Notes: generated by a model not told the origin, from the letters alone. A stretch of 64,000 nucleotides of DNA from Multivorans sp965116445 (GCA_965116445.1 OZ220688.1:1860001-1924000), one strand, 5' to 3'. Shown: positions 18,504 to 28,518, counted from the stretch's first letter. Numbers and translations are program-made.

Positions 18504-19865
18504 ATGAACACACGAACCGCAGCCTCCTCAATGCGCCGCCTCCTCGTTCCGGCCGTGCTGATCGCAGCGGCCGCCGTCCCGGTCGCCCCCTCCGACAACT
18601 GGCCGTCCTTCCGCGGCAACGACGCGGACGGCAACGGCGCGGGAACGCCGCCGACCACCTGGAACGTGGAGACCGGCGAGAATGTCCTCTTCCGCATCCC
18701 CGTTCCCGGACTCGGCCATTCGAGCCCGGTGATCTGGGGCGACCGTCTGTACCTGACATCGTCCGTGCCCGAGGGCGAGGAGGCGTCGCTCAAGGTCGGC
18801 CTGTACGGCGACATCGCGCCGGTCGTGGGCGAACCGCCGCAGCGCTACGTGGTCCTCGCGTACGACAAGCGAAGCGGCGAGCTGCTCTGGCAGCGGACGG
18901 CCTTCGAGGGCGCGCCGGCCATCAGGCGGCACACGAAGGCGTCGCACACGAACTCCACGCCGGCGACCGACGGCGAGGTGCTCGTCGTCTTCCTCGGTTC
19001 CGAAGGGCTCCACGCGTACGACCTGGACGGGAAGCCTCTGTGGAACCGGAAGTTCGGGGTCCTCGACTCCGGCTACTTCAGGGTCAGGACGGCGCAGTGG
19101 GGGTTCGCCAGCTCGCCGATCATCCACGAGGGCCGCGTGATCATCCAGGTCGACGTGCAGGACGACTCCTTTCTCGCGGCTCTCGACGCAAGGACGGGTG
19201 AGGACATCTGGCGCACCGGCCGCGACGAGATTCCGACCTGGAGCACCCCCGCCGTGTTCCCTCGCGCCGACGGCGGCAAACAGGTCGTCGTGAACGGCTA
19301 CAAGCACATCGGCGGCTATGACTTCGACACTGGCGAGGAGCTCTGGCGCCTCGAAGGCGGCGGCGACATCCCCGTGCCGACGCCGCTTCGCGCCGGCGAC
19401 GACGGTCCGATCCTGATCACCAGCGCCCACGGCCCGATGCGGCCGATCTACGCGATCGATCCCGACGCCGCGGGCAACATCGACCCGGAGCACGAAGCAA
19501 TGCTCTGGTTCCACGAGCGGCTCGGGAACTACATGCAGACGCCGATCGTCGTCGGCGACCTCGCCTACTTCGGCTTCGACAACGGCGTCGTCACCGTCGT
19601 CGACTGGACGAGCGGCGAGCGGGTCGCCCAGCAGCGTCTGGGCCGCGGCGCTTCCGGCTTCACCGCCTCGCCGGTCGCGGCCGGCGACCGCATCTACATG
19701 GGCAGCGAGGACGGCGACGTCTACGTGATCGAAGCCGGCGAGGGACTCAACGAACTGGCCATCAACGAACTCGACGAGACGCTGATGGCGACGCCGGCGA
19801 TCTCGGGCGGCGTCATCTACTTCCGGGCGCGGCGACACCTGATCGCGGTCGGCGCCGGCTCGTAG
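18504..19865 (+). CDS. Exported PQQ-binding-like beta-propeller protein
   Basis: A 453-residue protein: signal peptide to about residue 29, then PQQ-like WD-type repeats, for example NWPSFRGND at the mature N-terminus, RSGELLWQ, DGKPLWNR, TGEELWRL and SGERVAQQ. The NWPxFRGxxxxG opening is typical of outer-membrane assembly-like or dehydrogenase-like quinoprotein relatives in Acidobacteria and Planctomycetes. No dehydrogenase catalytic Asp or Cys-Cys motif is evident, so it may be structural or a binding protein. It is 48 bases downstream of VapC, with no sign of a functional link. Confidence 0.75.
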   Translation: MNTRTAASSMRRLLVPAVLIAAAAVPVAPSDNWPSFRGNDADGNGAGTPPTTWNVETGENVLFRIPVPGLGHSSPVIWGDRLYLTSSVPEGEEASLKVGLYGDIAPVVGEPPQRYVVLAYDKRSGELLWQRTAFEGAPAIRRHTKASHTNSTPATDGEVLVVFLGSEGLHAYDLDGKPLWNRKFGVLDSGYFRVRTAQWGFASSPIIHEGRVIIQVDVQDDSFLAALDARTGEDIWRTGRDEIPTWSTPAVFPRADGGKQVVVNGYKHIGGYDFDTGEELWRLEGGGDIPVPTPLRAGDDGPILITSAHGPMRPIYAIDPDAAGNIDPEHEAMLWFHERLGNYMQTPIVVGDLAYFGFDNGVVTVVDWTSGERVAQQRLGRGASGFTASPVAAGDRIYMGSEDGDVYVIEAGEGLNELAINELDETLMATPAISGGVIYFRARRHLIAVGAGS

Positions 19866-19886
19866 CCCCCACAGGCGCCGGCTACG
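19861..19886. terminator. Possible hairpin between convergent genes
   Basis: CGTAGCC (19861-19867) pairs perfectly with GGCTACG (19880-19886) across a 12-base loop, starting at the last codon of the propeller gene. It lies between convergent genes, where a terminator is expected, but there is no T tract, so function is uncertain. Confidence 0.3.
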
Positions 19887-19974
19887 TGCCCTTGCCGGGT
19901 TAACCGACGCTCCGCCCAAAGGCGCTGCTGAATCCGAATGTGAGGCGCGCCCGCCGGGCGCCCGGTCAGTTCGT

Positions 19975-20355
19975 TCAGGCCTTGCGCTGCAGGACGGCGC
20001 TGAAGCTGTCCCGATGCTGGTGGGCGACGTAGAGGCCCAGGACCACCGCCGCGATGCCGATCGCCACGCCCTCGGGCGCAAGGAAGATGTGGAAGAGCAG
20101 GATGTTCAGGACCACCGGCGCCAGCCCGACGAGCGCGAGGGGCACGAAGATCCCGAGGATCAACAGCACGCCGCAGACGATCTCCGTCACCTTGATCACC
20201 GGCCAAAGGTAGCCGGTGTCCATGATCGCGCCCATGAAGGCACCCGCCTCTTCACCCATCTCCGGTTGCGGGCCCAGCTCGAACAGGCCCACGACGCCGA
20301 AGACTGCAAAGATGAGTCCCAGCAGCACGCGAGCGAGCATTGGAAGATGCTTCAT
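19975..20355 (-). CDS. DoxX-family small integral membrane protein
   Basis: A 126-residue protein with four hydrophobic helices. The opening ARVLLGLIFAVFGVVGL and the TGYLWPVIKVTEIVCGVLL segment fit DoxX/DoxD-like proteins. These are quinone-associated or poorly characterised inner-membrane proteins. It is divergent from the acetoacetate-CoA ligase gene with 76 bases between starts. A poly-His or cofactor site is not visible, so the exact role remains unknown. Confidence 0.75.
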   Translation of the reverse strand: MKHLPMLARVLLGLIFAVFGVVGLFELGPQPEMGEEAGAFMGAIMDTGYLWPVIKVTEIVCGVLLILGIFVPLALVGLAPVVLNILLFHIFLAPEGVAIGIAAVVLGLYVAHQHRDSFSAVLQRKA

Positions 20356-20431
20356 CGTCTACCTCCCCTGTCTTGTGTGGTTGCGCGTCACACCAGCGTA
20401 GCGTTCGGACCCGAGCGGTGAGGAAAACAAC

Positions 20432-22384
20432 GTGACCAAGACCGAGATTCTCTGGCGACCATCGGCAGCTCAGGTCGGCGCCTGCAACCTGAGTCGCTAC
20501 CTGCGTTGGCTCGAGTCCGAGCGCTGCCTGCGGTTCTCCGGTTACGACGACCTCTGGCAGTGGTCGGTAACCGACCTGGAAACCTTCTGGGGTTCGATCG
20601 CCGACTACTTCGACGTCCGGTTCCATGCCGCGCCGGAGCGCGTACTGGCCGACCGGGCGATGCCCGGTGCGCATTGGTTCCCCGGCGCCCGGCTGAACTA
20701 CGCGGAGCACGCCCTGGCCCCGACCGGCGAGGACCTGGCACTCATCTGCCGCGGCGAAGACGGCTCGCGCCTGGAACTCAGCCGGGACGACCTGCGCCGC
20801 GAAGTCGGCGCCGCGAGGGCCGGTCTACGTCGGCTCGGCGTCGGCCGGGGCGACCGCGTGGTGGCCTACCTTCCGAACGACGCCGAAGCCGTGATCGCCT
20901 TCCTCGCGACCGCGAGTCTGGGCGCGATCTGGTCGAGCTGTCCGCCTGAGTTCGGGGCGAGCAGCGTGCTCGACCGATTTCGCCAGATCGAGCCGAAGGT
21001 CCTGATCGGCGTGGACGGCTACGACTACAACGGCCGCCGGTACGACCGAAACGCCGACCTGGACCGCATCGTCGATTCGCTACCAACTCTCAGCGCGGCG
21101 GTCGTCGTGCGACCCGCGGGCGGCACATCCGCCGACACGACCGGCTCTGCTCGACGTCTGTCCTGGGAGGAGCTGACCGCCGAACCGGGCGAACTCGCCT
21201 TCGAGCCGGCGCCCTTCGACCACCCACTCTGGATCCTCTACTCCTCCGGCACGACGGGCCTGCCGAAGGCGATCGTCCAGGGCCACGGCGGCATCCTCGT
21301 CGAGCATCTGAAGCAGTTGGCATTCCACACCGATCTCGGCCCCGGTGACCGCTTCTTCTGGTACACGACGACCGGTTGGATGATGTGGAACTACCTGGTT
21401 TCGGGACTGCTCGCGGGCGCCACGGTCGTGCTCTACGACGGCTCGCCCGGATGGCCCGACTTAAGCGCCCTGTACCGCCTGGCCGACGAGGAAGCGGTGA
21501 CCTGCTTCGGCGTCAGCGCGCCGTTTCTTCTGGCCTGCCGGGCCGCCGGTCTCGAGCCCGGCAGGCAGTTCGACTTCGAGGCCCTGCGCGCCATCGGTTC
21601 GACCGGCGCGCCGTTGCCGGCCGAAGGGTTCGACTGGGTCTACGAACAGGTGAAGGCCGACGTCTGGCTCGGCTCGCTCTCCGGCGGTACGGACGTCTGC
21701 ACCGGCTTCGTCGGCCCGAACCCGCTCCAGCCGGTCCGCCTCGGACGCATCCAGTGCCGCTCCCTGGGCGCCAAGGTCGAAGCCTTCGACGAGAACGGCC
21801 GCGGAGTCACCGGACAGGTCGGCGAGCTGGTGATCACGGAGCCCCTGCCCTCCATGCCGCTCTTCTTCTGGAACGACGCGTCGGGCGAGCGCTACCGCGA
21901 GAGTTACTTCGACCACTACTCATCTGTCTGGCGCCACGGCGACTGGATCGAGTTCGGCGAAGACGGCAGTTCCGTGATCTACGGCCGCTCCGACTCGACG
22001 CTCAATCGGGGCGGCGTCCGGATGGGCACCTCGGAGTTCTACCGCGCGGCCGCCGAACTGCCTGAAGTCGAAGACTGCGTGATCGTCGACACCGGGAGCA
22101 TGGACCGCGAAGGCAAGCTGTGGCTGTTCGTCGTCCTGGCGGAGGACATCGCGCTCGACGCCGCGCTCGCCGACCGCATTCGCCGGCACCTCCGTACGCG
22201 GCTCTCGCCACGCCACGGCCCGGACGAGATCCGTGCGATTCCCGAAGTGCCGACGACGCTCTCCGGCAAGAAGCTCGAAGTGCCAATCAAGCGGATTCTT
22301 GCCGGCGAGCCCGTGGAGACGGCCGTCAACGTCGGCACGCTCCAGAATCCCGAGTCGATCGCCGCACTCGTGGCGACCCTATAG
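20432..22384 (+). CDS. Acetoacetate-CoA ligase (acetoacetyl-CoA synthetase)
   Basis: A 650-residue adenylate-forming ligase. It has the AMP-binding loop YSSGTTGLPK, TTTGWMMWN as in acetoacetyl-CoA/acetyl-CoA synthetases, the GSTGAPLP and SGGTDVC motifs, the YGRSDSTLNRGG hinge and the catalytic Lys in TLSGKKLEVP. The N-terminal WRPS start and the length fit acetoacetate-CoA ligase better than acetyl-CoA synthetase. It activates acetoacetate with ATP and CoA in the cytoplasm, feeding ketone bodies or polyhydroxyalkanoate breakdown products into thiolysis. The start is GTG with GAGGAAA upstream. Its stop is four bases from the convergent protease gene. Confidence 0.88.
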   Translation: MTKTEILWRPSAAQVGACNLSRYLRWLESERCLRFSGYDDLWQWSVTDLETFWGSIADYFDVRFHAAPERVLADRAMPGAHWFPGARLNYAEHALAPTGEDLALICRGEDGSRLELSRDDLRREVGAARAGLRRLGVGRGDRVVAYLPNDAEAVIAFLATASLGAIWSSCPPEFGASSVLDRFRQIEPKVLIGVDGYDYNGRRYDRNADLDRIVDSLPTLSAAVVVRPAGGTSADTTGSARRLSWEELTAEPGELAFEPAPFDHPLWILYSSGTTGLPKAIVQGHGGILVEHLKQLAFHTDLGPGDRFFWYTTTGWMMWNYLVSGLLAGATVVLYDGSPGWPDLSALYRLADEEAVTCFGVSAPFLLACRAAGLEPGRQFDFEALRAIGSTGAPLPAEGFDWVYEQVKADVWLGSLSGGTDVCTGFVGPNPLQPVRLGRIQCRSLGAKVEAFDENGRGVTGQVGELVITEPLPSMPLFFWNDASGERYRESYFDHYSSVWRHGDWIEFGEDGSSVIYGRSDSTLNRGGVRMGTSEFYRAAAELPEVEDCVIVDTGSMDREGKLWLFVVLAEDIALDAALADRIRRHLRTRLSPRHGPDEIRAIPEVPTTLSGKKLEVPIKRILAGEPVETAVNVGTLQNPESIAALVATL

Positions 22385-22388
22385 GCGC

Positions 22389-25151
22389 CTACTGGTTCAA
22401 CTTCCCCGCGAAGTCCCCGCCGCGGAAGATCGAGATCGCATCCAGCGAGATGACCTTCCGCAGCGTCTCGTTCACCTCGTCCAGCGTCAACTCGGCGATC
22501 GTCTGCTCCTGGGCGGCCGTGAACGCCATCGTCCGGTCGGTAAACAGGTTGTTGTTCAGCATCGCCGCGAGCGTCCGGTCCTGGGATCGGCCGTTCTGCT
22601 GCGCGTCGAGAAAGCCACGTCTGGCGGCCTCGAGTTCCTCCTCCGTGAAGCCGTCCTCCAGGGCCTTGTTCATCTCATCGCGGAACGCGGCGACCACCTT
22701 GTCGGCGTTCTCTGGCGCGAAGATCGCGTAGGTCAGGAAGAGAGCGCCGTCATCGACCGGCGGCGCCGCGATCTGCGAGCCGACGCCATACGACAACCCC
22801 TCCTCCTGACGAATCCTGGTCGCCAGCCGCGAACTCAGGAAGCCGCCGCCGAGCATGTAGTTCGCCATGACCAGAGCCGGGTAGTCCTCGTCGTCGTCAC
22901 GCATCGAGAAGGTCGTCACCGCCATCATCATCGCGTTCGTCTTGTCCGGTGTCTCGATGTCGACGCTCACGGTTTCGACCGCGCGATAGGGGTCGGCAAC
23001 GCGCTCGTACGGTTCGGCCGCCTCCCAGTCCCCGAACAAGGCCTCGAGCTCACCGGCGACGAGTTCCGGGTCGAAGTCCCCTACCACCGCGATCGTGCCG
23101 CCTCGCGCTCCGTAGAAGGACGACCAGAACGCCCTGGCCTCCCCTACGGTGACCGCATTCAGGCGCTCGATCTGTTCGTCGAATGTCGGCGAGTAGCGGG
23201 GGTGATCGACCGGCCACTGGTTCAAATGCCTGTTCATCGCCTGCGGCACCTGAGCCATCGGCTCCGAGCGCTGGGACTCGATGGCAGCCAGACGCTCCTC
23301 GCGCAGCAGGTCGAACTCCTTCGCGTCGAAAGCGGGCTCGCGCAGGATCTCCGCGGCCAGGCGCAGAACCGGCACGAGGTTCTCCCGCACCGTGGTCAGG
23401 GAACCGTTCGAGGCCAGCACGCTGCCACTGACGCGGCCCTGGGCCTTGAGGCGATCCAGTTCGTCGCTGATCTCCTGGCGCGAGCGGTTCTTCGTACCAC
23501 GCATCAGCATCGACCCGGCCAGATCGCCGGCGATAGCGCGACCCCTCAGCGCCTCTTCCGTGCCGTGACGGAAGGCGAACTGCACGCTGACCGATTCGCC
23601 ACGGTTCTCCTTCGCCAGCAACGCGACCTTTGCGCCGGAGCTCAGGGTCAGAACTCGCGTCCGGCGATCGATGTTCGCGGGCGTCGGGTCGAAGGCCTCG
23701 CCCTCGGCCACGGCCTCGCGTCCCGTGTAGTCGGCGACCAGTGTCGCGATGTCCGGCGGCTCGGGAATCTCGGCCCGCTCCGGCGTTACGTCCGTCGGAT
23801 GGAAGTAGCCCACCGTACGATTCGAATCGCGCAGGTAGGTCTGGGCCACTTCGTGGACGCCCTCGGCAGTGACCTGCTCCAGCCGGTCACGGTGGAGGAA
23901 GAAGAGCCGCCAGTCGCCCATCGAAGCCCATTCGCTCAGATCGAGCGCGATCCGCTGCGGGTTGTTGAAGGCGAGTTCGATCCGCGAGAGGTAGTCCCTC
24001 TTGGCGCGCTCGACCTCCTCCTCTGTCGGCGGTTCGGCGGCCATCTCGTCGAAGGTGGCAAAGAGCGCCTCGGCGGCGTTTTCGAGCGAATCCTCCTCAC
24101 GGACCTCGACGGACGCGGTCAGAACGCCCGGCTCGTTCAACTGGAAGCTGGACGCGAAGACGGAGGCCGCAAGCCCCGGTTCCACCAGGTTCTTGTACAG
24201 ACGCCCCGCCGGCTCGACGCCCAGAATGTGGGTAAGCACCTCCACCGCGGCGTACTGCTCATGGGCGCCCGGCGGCACATGGTAGACGGACATCACGTAC
24301 CGGGTGTCTCCAACCCGCTCCAGGGTCACGGTCCGCTCACCGTCCTGGGCCGGCTCCGCCGTGTAGGTCTCGAACAGCGTGTTCGCCCCGGTGCGTTCGG
24401 GACGCGGAATCGCGCCAAACTTCTCGGCCACGAGTTCGAGCGCCCGCTCCACCTCGAACCGACCGGCCACGACCAGGATCGCGTTGTCCGGCTGGTAGTA
24501 CTTGCGGTAGAAGGCCTGCAGACGCTCGATCGGGACGTTCTCCAGGTCGGAGCGCGCGCCGATCGTCGAGTTGCCGTAGTTGTGCCAGTCGAAGGCGGCC
24601 GACATGACCCGCTTGCGCAGGACGCCCATCGGCTGGTTCTCGCCGCTTTCCCACTCGTTCCGGACTACGGTCATCTCGGACTCGAGGTCCTCGGCCGAGA
24701 TGAAGGAGTTCACCATCCGGTCCGCCTCCAGGTCGAGAGCCCAGTCCAGGTTCTCGTCGTTGGCCGGAAATGTCTCGAAGTAGTTCGTCCGATCGAACCA
24801 GGTCGTGCCGTTCGGGAACGCGCCGTGCTCGGTCAGTTCGGCCGGAATGTCGGGGTGGTTCGGCGTGCCCTTGAACACGAGGTGCTCCAGCAGGTGCGCC
24901 ATTCCGGTCTCGCCGTAGCCCTCGTGCCGCGAGCCGACCAGGTAGGTGATGTTCACCGTGATCTGCTGCTTGCTCTGGTCGGGAAACAGGAGGAACCTGA
25001 GCCCGTTCTCCAACTGGTACTCCGTGATCCCTTCGACCGAGGCCACCCTGGTCACACCGTCCGGCAGGTCCTGGGCCGCCAAGGGCGGCGCCGCCAGGCA
25101 GGCGAGGATGGCGAGGATCAATCGACGGGCGAGTTTCGACGTTGGCTTCAT
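22389..25151 (-). CDS. Exported M16 (insulinase-family) zinc metalloprotease
   Basis: A 920-residue protein with signal peptide (ending ...PPLAAQD) and four M16 half-domains. The inverted zinc motif HxxEH is present as HLLEH near residue 86, with the distal Glu in the RNEWESGENQ region. The second half lacks the motif, as expected for the inactive lobe. Such periplasmic or surface proteases degrade peptides. The length matches fused two-lobe bacterial M16 proteins. It lies 33 bases downstream of the MFS gene on the same strand. Confidence 0.88.
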   Translation of the reverse strand: MKPTSKLARRLILAILACLAAPPLAAQDLPDGVTRVASVEGITEYQLENGLRFLLFPDQSKQQITVNITYLVGSRHEGYGETGMAHLLEHLVFKGTPNHPDIPAELTEHGAFPNGTTWFDRTNYFETFPANDENLDWALDLEADRMVNSFISAEDLESEMTVVRNEWESGENQPMGVLRKRVMSAAFDWHNYGNSTIGARSDLENVPIERLQAFYRKYYQPDNAILVVAGRFEVERALELVAEKFGAIPRPERTGANTLFETYTAEPAQDGERTVTLERVGDTRYVMSVYHVPPGAHEQYAAVEVLTHILGVEPAGRLYKNLVEPGLAASVFASSFQLNEPGVLTASVEVREEDSLENAAEALFATFDEMAAEPPTEEEVERAKRDYLSRIELAFNNPQRIALDLSEWASMGDWRLFFLHRDRLEQVTAEGVHEVAQTYLRDSNRTVGYFHPTDVTPERAEIPEPPDIATLVADYTGREAVAEGEAFDPTPANIDRRTRVLTLSSGAKVALLAKENRGESVSVQFAFRHGTEEALRGRAIAGDLAGSMLMRGTKNRSRQEISDELDRLKAQGRVSGSVLASNGSLTTVRENLVPVLRLAAEILREPAFDAKEFDLLREERLAAIESQRSEPMAQVPQAMNRHLNQWPVDHPRYSPTFDEQIERLNAVTVGEARAFWSSFYGARGGTIAVVGDFDPELVAGELEALFGDWEAAEPYERVADPYRAVETVSVDIETPDKTNAMMMAVTTFSMRDDDEDYPALVMANYMLGGGFLSSRLATRIRQEEGLSYGVGSQIAAPPVDDGALFLTYAIFAPENADKVVAAFRDEMNKALEDGFTEEELEAARRGFLDAQQNGRSQDRTLAAMLNNNLFTDRTMAFTAAQEQTIAELTLDEVNETLRKVISLDAISIFRGGDFAGKLNQ

Positions 25152-25184
25152 CGTGCTTTCTCCGAAGTAGGGGGCCGGCGGAGC

Positions 25185-26507
25185 CTACTCCGCGCCTGAG
25201 GACTCGCTCAGCCGATCCTTCGCCTTCAGGTCCTGGACAACGTACTTCGCGGCGAGCAGGAACAGCACGAGCGCCACCAGCTTCGCCATCCCCACCCAGA
25301 GCAGGGAGTAGCGGATCGACTCGATGCCGTAGCGCGGCGCGAGCGCGTCGTTCAGGTAGCCCACCATCTGCGGGCCGAGCCCCATGCCGATCAGGTTCAG
25401 CACGAACAGCAGCACGGACGACGCGAGCGCCCGCATCCGGACAGTGACCAGGGCGTGGGTCATCGCGATCGCCGGGCCGAGGTAGACCGCGCCCAGGGAC
25501 AGCACGACGAAGTAGGACAGCATCGCCGGGACCGCCCGGTCGAGCAGCAGGAAGGCGACCATGAACGGGAAGTAGATCGCGATCGTCAGCGCGCCAATCC
25601 ACGGATACCAGCGCGGGTCGCGCTTCGCCAGGCGGTCGGCGACGAGGCCGGTGATCACCATGCCCAGGGCGCCGCCGATCCCCGTCTCGAGGCCCATCCA
25701 GGTGCCGATCTCGCCGCTGCCCATGCCGTGGACGCGACCCAGGAAGGGCGGCACCCAGGCGCCGAAGCCGTACGCGGTGAGCGAGGCGATGCCGGAGGCA
25801 ACGGCCAGCAGCACGAAGGAACGAAGCGACTTGAGGAAGCGGACGACTTCGCCCAGCGAGTAGGACGCCGTGTCCGCCCCGGCCGCCTCCGACATGCCGC
25901 GCGGCGGCTCGCGCACGGTGAGCCGCATGATGACGGCCAGCACGACGCCGGGAATGCCGACGACGAAGAACGCCGCGCGCCAGTTGAAGAACTCGACCAT
26001 CCAGCCGCCGGCCAGGTAGCCCAGCATGACCCCGACCGGGATGCCGATGCTGTAGATCGAAAGCGCCGCGGCGCGCCGCTCCGGCGGGAAGTAGTCCGAG
26101 ATCAGTGAATGAGCCGGCGGACTCCCCGCCGCCTCGCCGATGCCGACGCCGATGCGAGCCAGGGCAAGATGGACGAAGTTCTGGGCCAGCCCGCAGAGCG
26201 CGGTCATCACGCTCCACACCGTGAGCCCGATTGCGATGATCGACCGCCTGACCCCACGGTCCGCCCAACGGGCAATCGGGATGCCGAACCCCGTGTAGAA
26301 GATCGCGAAGGCGAAACCCGTCAGGAACCCCATCTGGGTGTCCGTGGCCCCGAGCTCCTCCTTGATCGGGTCGATCAGGATCGAGAGGATCTGCCGATCG
26401 ACGAAGTTGAAGACGTAGACGAAGAACAGAACGCCCAGCACGTAGCGGGAGTACGCCGGACTGTATTGCTCCTCCTGCGGCTTCTGCTCGTCGGCCAAGG
26501 CCGTCAC
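25185..26507 (-). CDS. MFS transporter (Spinster-like)
   Basis: A 440-residue carrier with about 12 hydrophobic helices. It shows the A-motif GIPIARWADRGVRR between helices 2 and 3, and the FNFVDRQIL opening and GIGEAAGSPPAHSLISDYF segment characteristic of the Spinster/glucarate-like MFS group. The GTG at 26507 is preferred; the 102 residues upstream are Arg/Ser-rich low complexity and would reach into the ModC region. It lies 73 bases after modC on the same strand. The substrate is unknown (lipids, sugars and organic anions are all known in this family). Confidence 0.82.
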   Translation of the reverse strand: MTALADEQKPQEEQYSPAYSRYVLGVLFFVYVFNFVDRQILSILIDPIKEELGATDTQMGFLTGFAFAIFYTGFGIPIARWADRGVRRSIIAIGLTVWSVMTALCGLAQNFVHLALARIGVGIGEAAGSPPAHSLISDYFPPERRAAALSIYSIGIPVGVMLGYLAGGWMVEFFNWRAAFFVVGIPGVVLAVIMRLTVREPPRGMSEAAGADTASYSLGEVVRFLKSLRSFVLLAVASGIASLTAYGFGAWVPPFLGRVHGMGSGEIGTWMGLETGIGGALGMVITGLVADRLAKRDPRWYPWIGALTIAIYFPFMVAFLLLDRAVPAMLSYFVVLSLGAVYLGPAIAMTHALVTVRMRALASSVLLFVLNLIGMGLGPQMVGYLNDALAPRYGIESIRYSLLWVGMAKLVALVLFLLAAKYVVQDLKAKDRLSESSGAE

Positions 26508-26580
26508 GGTAGCAGACGATCCAGGCGGAGTTCTCCTCCGCCTCCGCGCCTCCCCGCCGCCCGCTTCCCGCTCGCCTGAG

Positions 26581-27828
26581 CTACCGCCCGGCGCGGGTGT
26601 CCAGGCTGACGCTCTTGAGCAGCGCGAACACCGGCGAACCGACCGCGAGGCCGAGTTCCGCCGCGGACGCCCGCGTGATCCGTGCCCGCAACCGGTGCGA
26701 GCCGAGGTCGACCGTCGCCTCCGCGAAGGCCGTCGACTCGTCCTGCTCAAGCGCCACGAGGACGCCGGACAACACGTTGCGGATGCTGGTCGGCGACGGG
26801 CGCTCGGTGGCAAGTGAGACGTCGCGGGAGCGCACCAGCAGCCGCGCCGACTCGCCGGTCGCGAGGTGCTCGATCCGCGGCACGCTGAGGCGTTGGCCGT
26901 CCAGGTCGAGCCAGGTCAAGCGGTACTCGTCGTCGTGGGCCTCGACCGTCGCTTCGAGTACGGCCGCCGCCTGGAAGCGCTCGGTGAGCGGCGCCAGATC
27001 GAGGTGCTCGAGCACCTCGACCGTGCCGCCGAAGGCCTGCACCCGGCCGTCGGCCAACACGAGGATGCGGTCGGCGATCAGCGCGACTTCGTCGACCGCG
27101 TGGCTGACGTAAAGGGTCGGGATGCCGAACCGCGGGTGAAGTGCGAGGAGATAGGGAAGGATCTCCGCCTTGCGGCGCCGGTCTAGCGCCGACAGGGGCT
27201 CGTCCAGCAGCAGCAGCCGCGGACGGCTGAGCAACGCCCGACCCAAGGCAGCCCGCTGGCGCTCTCCACCCGACAGCGTCTGCGGTCGCCGGTCCAGCAG
27301 CGGCCCCAGGTCCAGGGCGTCGACGACGTCGTCGCGGGTGATCGACAGGGCGCTCGCGGCGAATGCCGACGAGGACGTCGGCGCACCCGGTCTTCCGGCG
27401 CTTCGTCGATCGGCGTAGCGCAAGTTGCCCGCCACGTCGAGGTGGGGGAACAGGCGGCCGTCCTGGAACGTGCAGCCCACAGGACGTAGGTGAGGCGGGA
27501 TCCGCACGCCACGCCGGCTGTCAAGCCAGGTCTCGCCGCCGAGCGCGATCCGGCCGCGGGCTCCGGCCTCGAAGCCGAGCACCGCCCGCAGCAACGTCGT
27601 CTTGCCGCTGCCGGACGGGCCGAAGACGGCCGTGACGCCAACCGCCGGCACCTCCTGCTCAACGGTCAGGTCGAAGCCGGGAAACCCGACCCGCACGTCC
27701 AGGTCGAGTCGCTCACGCGCAGCGCGATGGGGTACGTCGCGACACCCAGTGGCGGATGCCGGCGGGGACGCCGGCGCACCGAGTGGCTGATGCCGGCGGG
27801 GAGTGGCCTCCGGGCGCTCAGGCGACAT
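26581..27828 (-). CDS. modC: Molybdate ABC transporter ATPase ModC
   Basis: A 415-residue ABC ATPase: Walker A GPSGSGKTT, signature LSGGERQR, Walker B LLLLDEP, switch His in SHAVDE, and a C-terminal Mop/TOBE-like domain (NVLSGVLVALEQ...RARITRASA). It powers molybdate import together with ModB and ModA. The start overlaps the modB stop by 11 bases. Residues 14-30 are encoded by one copy of the dispersed hairpin repeat (LGAPASPPAS at 16-25), so the extra N-terminus looks acquired from the repeat; a true start after it cannot be excluded. Confidence 0.9.
   Translation of the reverse strand: MSPERPEATPRRHQPLGAPASPPASATGCRDVPHRAARERLDLDVRVGFPGFDLTVEQEVPAVGVTAVFGPSGSGKTTLLRAVLGFEAGARGRIALGGETWLDSRRGVRIPPHLRPVGCTFQDGRLFPHLDVAGNLRYADRRSAGRPGAPTSSSAFAASALSITRDDVVDALDLGPLLDRRPQTLSGGERQRAALGRALLSRPRLLLLDEPLSALDRRRKAEILPYLLALHPRFGIPTLYVSHAVDEVALIADRILVLADGRVQAFGGTVEVLEHLDLAPLTERFQAAAVLEATVEAHDDEYRLTWLDLDGQRLSVPRIEHLATGESARLLVRSRDVSLATERPSPTSIRNVLSGVLVALEQDESTAFAEATVDLGSHRLRARITRASAAELGLAVGSPVFALLKSVSLDTRAGR
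27758..27786 (+). repeat. Dispersed hairpin repeat at the 5' end of modC
   Basis: GCCGGC, loop GGGGAC, GCCGGC, then GCACCGAGTGG. It lies inside the modC N-terminus on the opposite strand, with a partial second unit just downstream (about 27790-27801). Identical stem and loop to the copy in the cytochrome gene. Confidence 0.75.
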
Positions 27829-28495
27829 GGACCGGCAGCCTCCGGTTGAACATGTAGACGAATACGAGCACCGCGAACGAGAACAGGATGAGCCCGGCCG
27901 CCAGCGTGTGCGCCTCGGCGTAGCGCAACGTCTCGACGTGCTCGTAGATCGCGATCGAGATGACCCGGGTCTTGCCCGGGATGTTCCCGCCGACCATCAG
28001 GACGACGCCGAACTCGCCGATCGTGTGGGCGAAGGTCAGGACCGCCGCGGTCAGAAAGCCGCGCAGCGAGAGCGGCGCCGCCACGGTCAGGAAGGCGTCC
28101 AGAGGCGAAGCGCGAAGCGCGGCCGCAGCCTCCAGAGGCCCCCGGCCCAGCGACTCGAAAGCCGCCTGAAGCGGCTGCACCATGAACGGCAGCGAGTAGA
28201 CGACGGAGGCGATCAGAAGGCCCGTGAACGAGAACGTCAGGGTGGTGTCCGTGACCTCGACCCAGAGGCCGCCCAGCCATGACCGGGGGCTCATCAGCAG
28301 CAGCAGGTAGAAGCCGAGCACCGTCGGCGGCAAGACCAGGGGCAGCGCCGTGACCGCCTCGACGACCGGCTTCAGCCGCGACCCCGTACCGGACAACCAC
28401 CAGGCAAGAGGCGTTCCAAGAACCAGGAGCACCGCGGTCGCCGATGCCGCGAGCTGCAGGCTGAGCCACAGGGGGCCGAGTTCGGGCAGGTCCAT
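27818..28495 (-). CDS. modB: Molybdate ABC transporter permease ModB
   Basis: A 225-residue inner-membrane protein with about five to six hydrophobic helices. The EAA-type loop, which contacts ModC, reads EAAAALRASPLDAFLTVAAP. The ATG at 28495 is followed by typical helices and is 23 bases after modA. It sits between modA and modC on the minus strand, the standard order. Length and the TIGEFG segment match ModB of the Mo/W family. Confidence 0.88.
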   Translation of the reverse strand: MDLPELGPLWLSLQLAASATAVLLVLGTPLAWWLSGTGSRLKPVVEAVTALPLVLPPTVLGFYLLLLMSPRSWLGGLWVEVTDTTLTFSFTGLLIASVVYSLPFMVQPLQAAFESLGRGPLEAAAALRASPLDAFLTVAAPLSLRGFLTAAVLTFAHTIGEFGVVLMVGGNIPGKTRVISIAIYEHVETLRYAEAHTLAAGLILFSFAVLVFVYMFNRRLPVHVA

Positions 28496-28518
28496 TGCGC
28501 GGTTGACCAGCCGGAACG

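Noticed and set aside
22233..25199. A 988-codon frame on the plus strand opposite the M16 protease
   Set aside because: The protease has HxxEH and a signal peptide; the opposite frame has Arg-rich low complexity and no domain.
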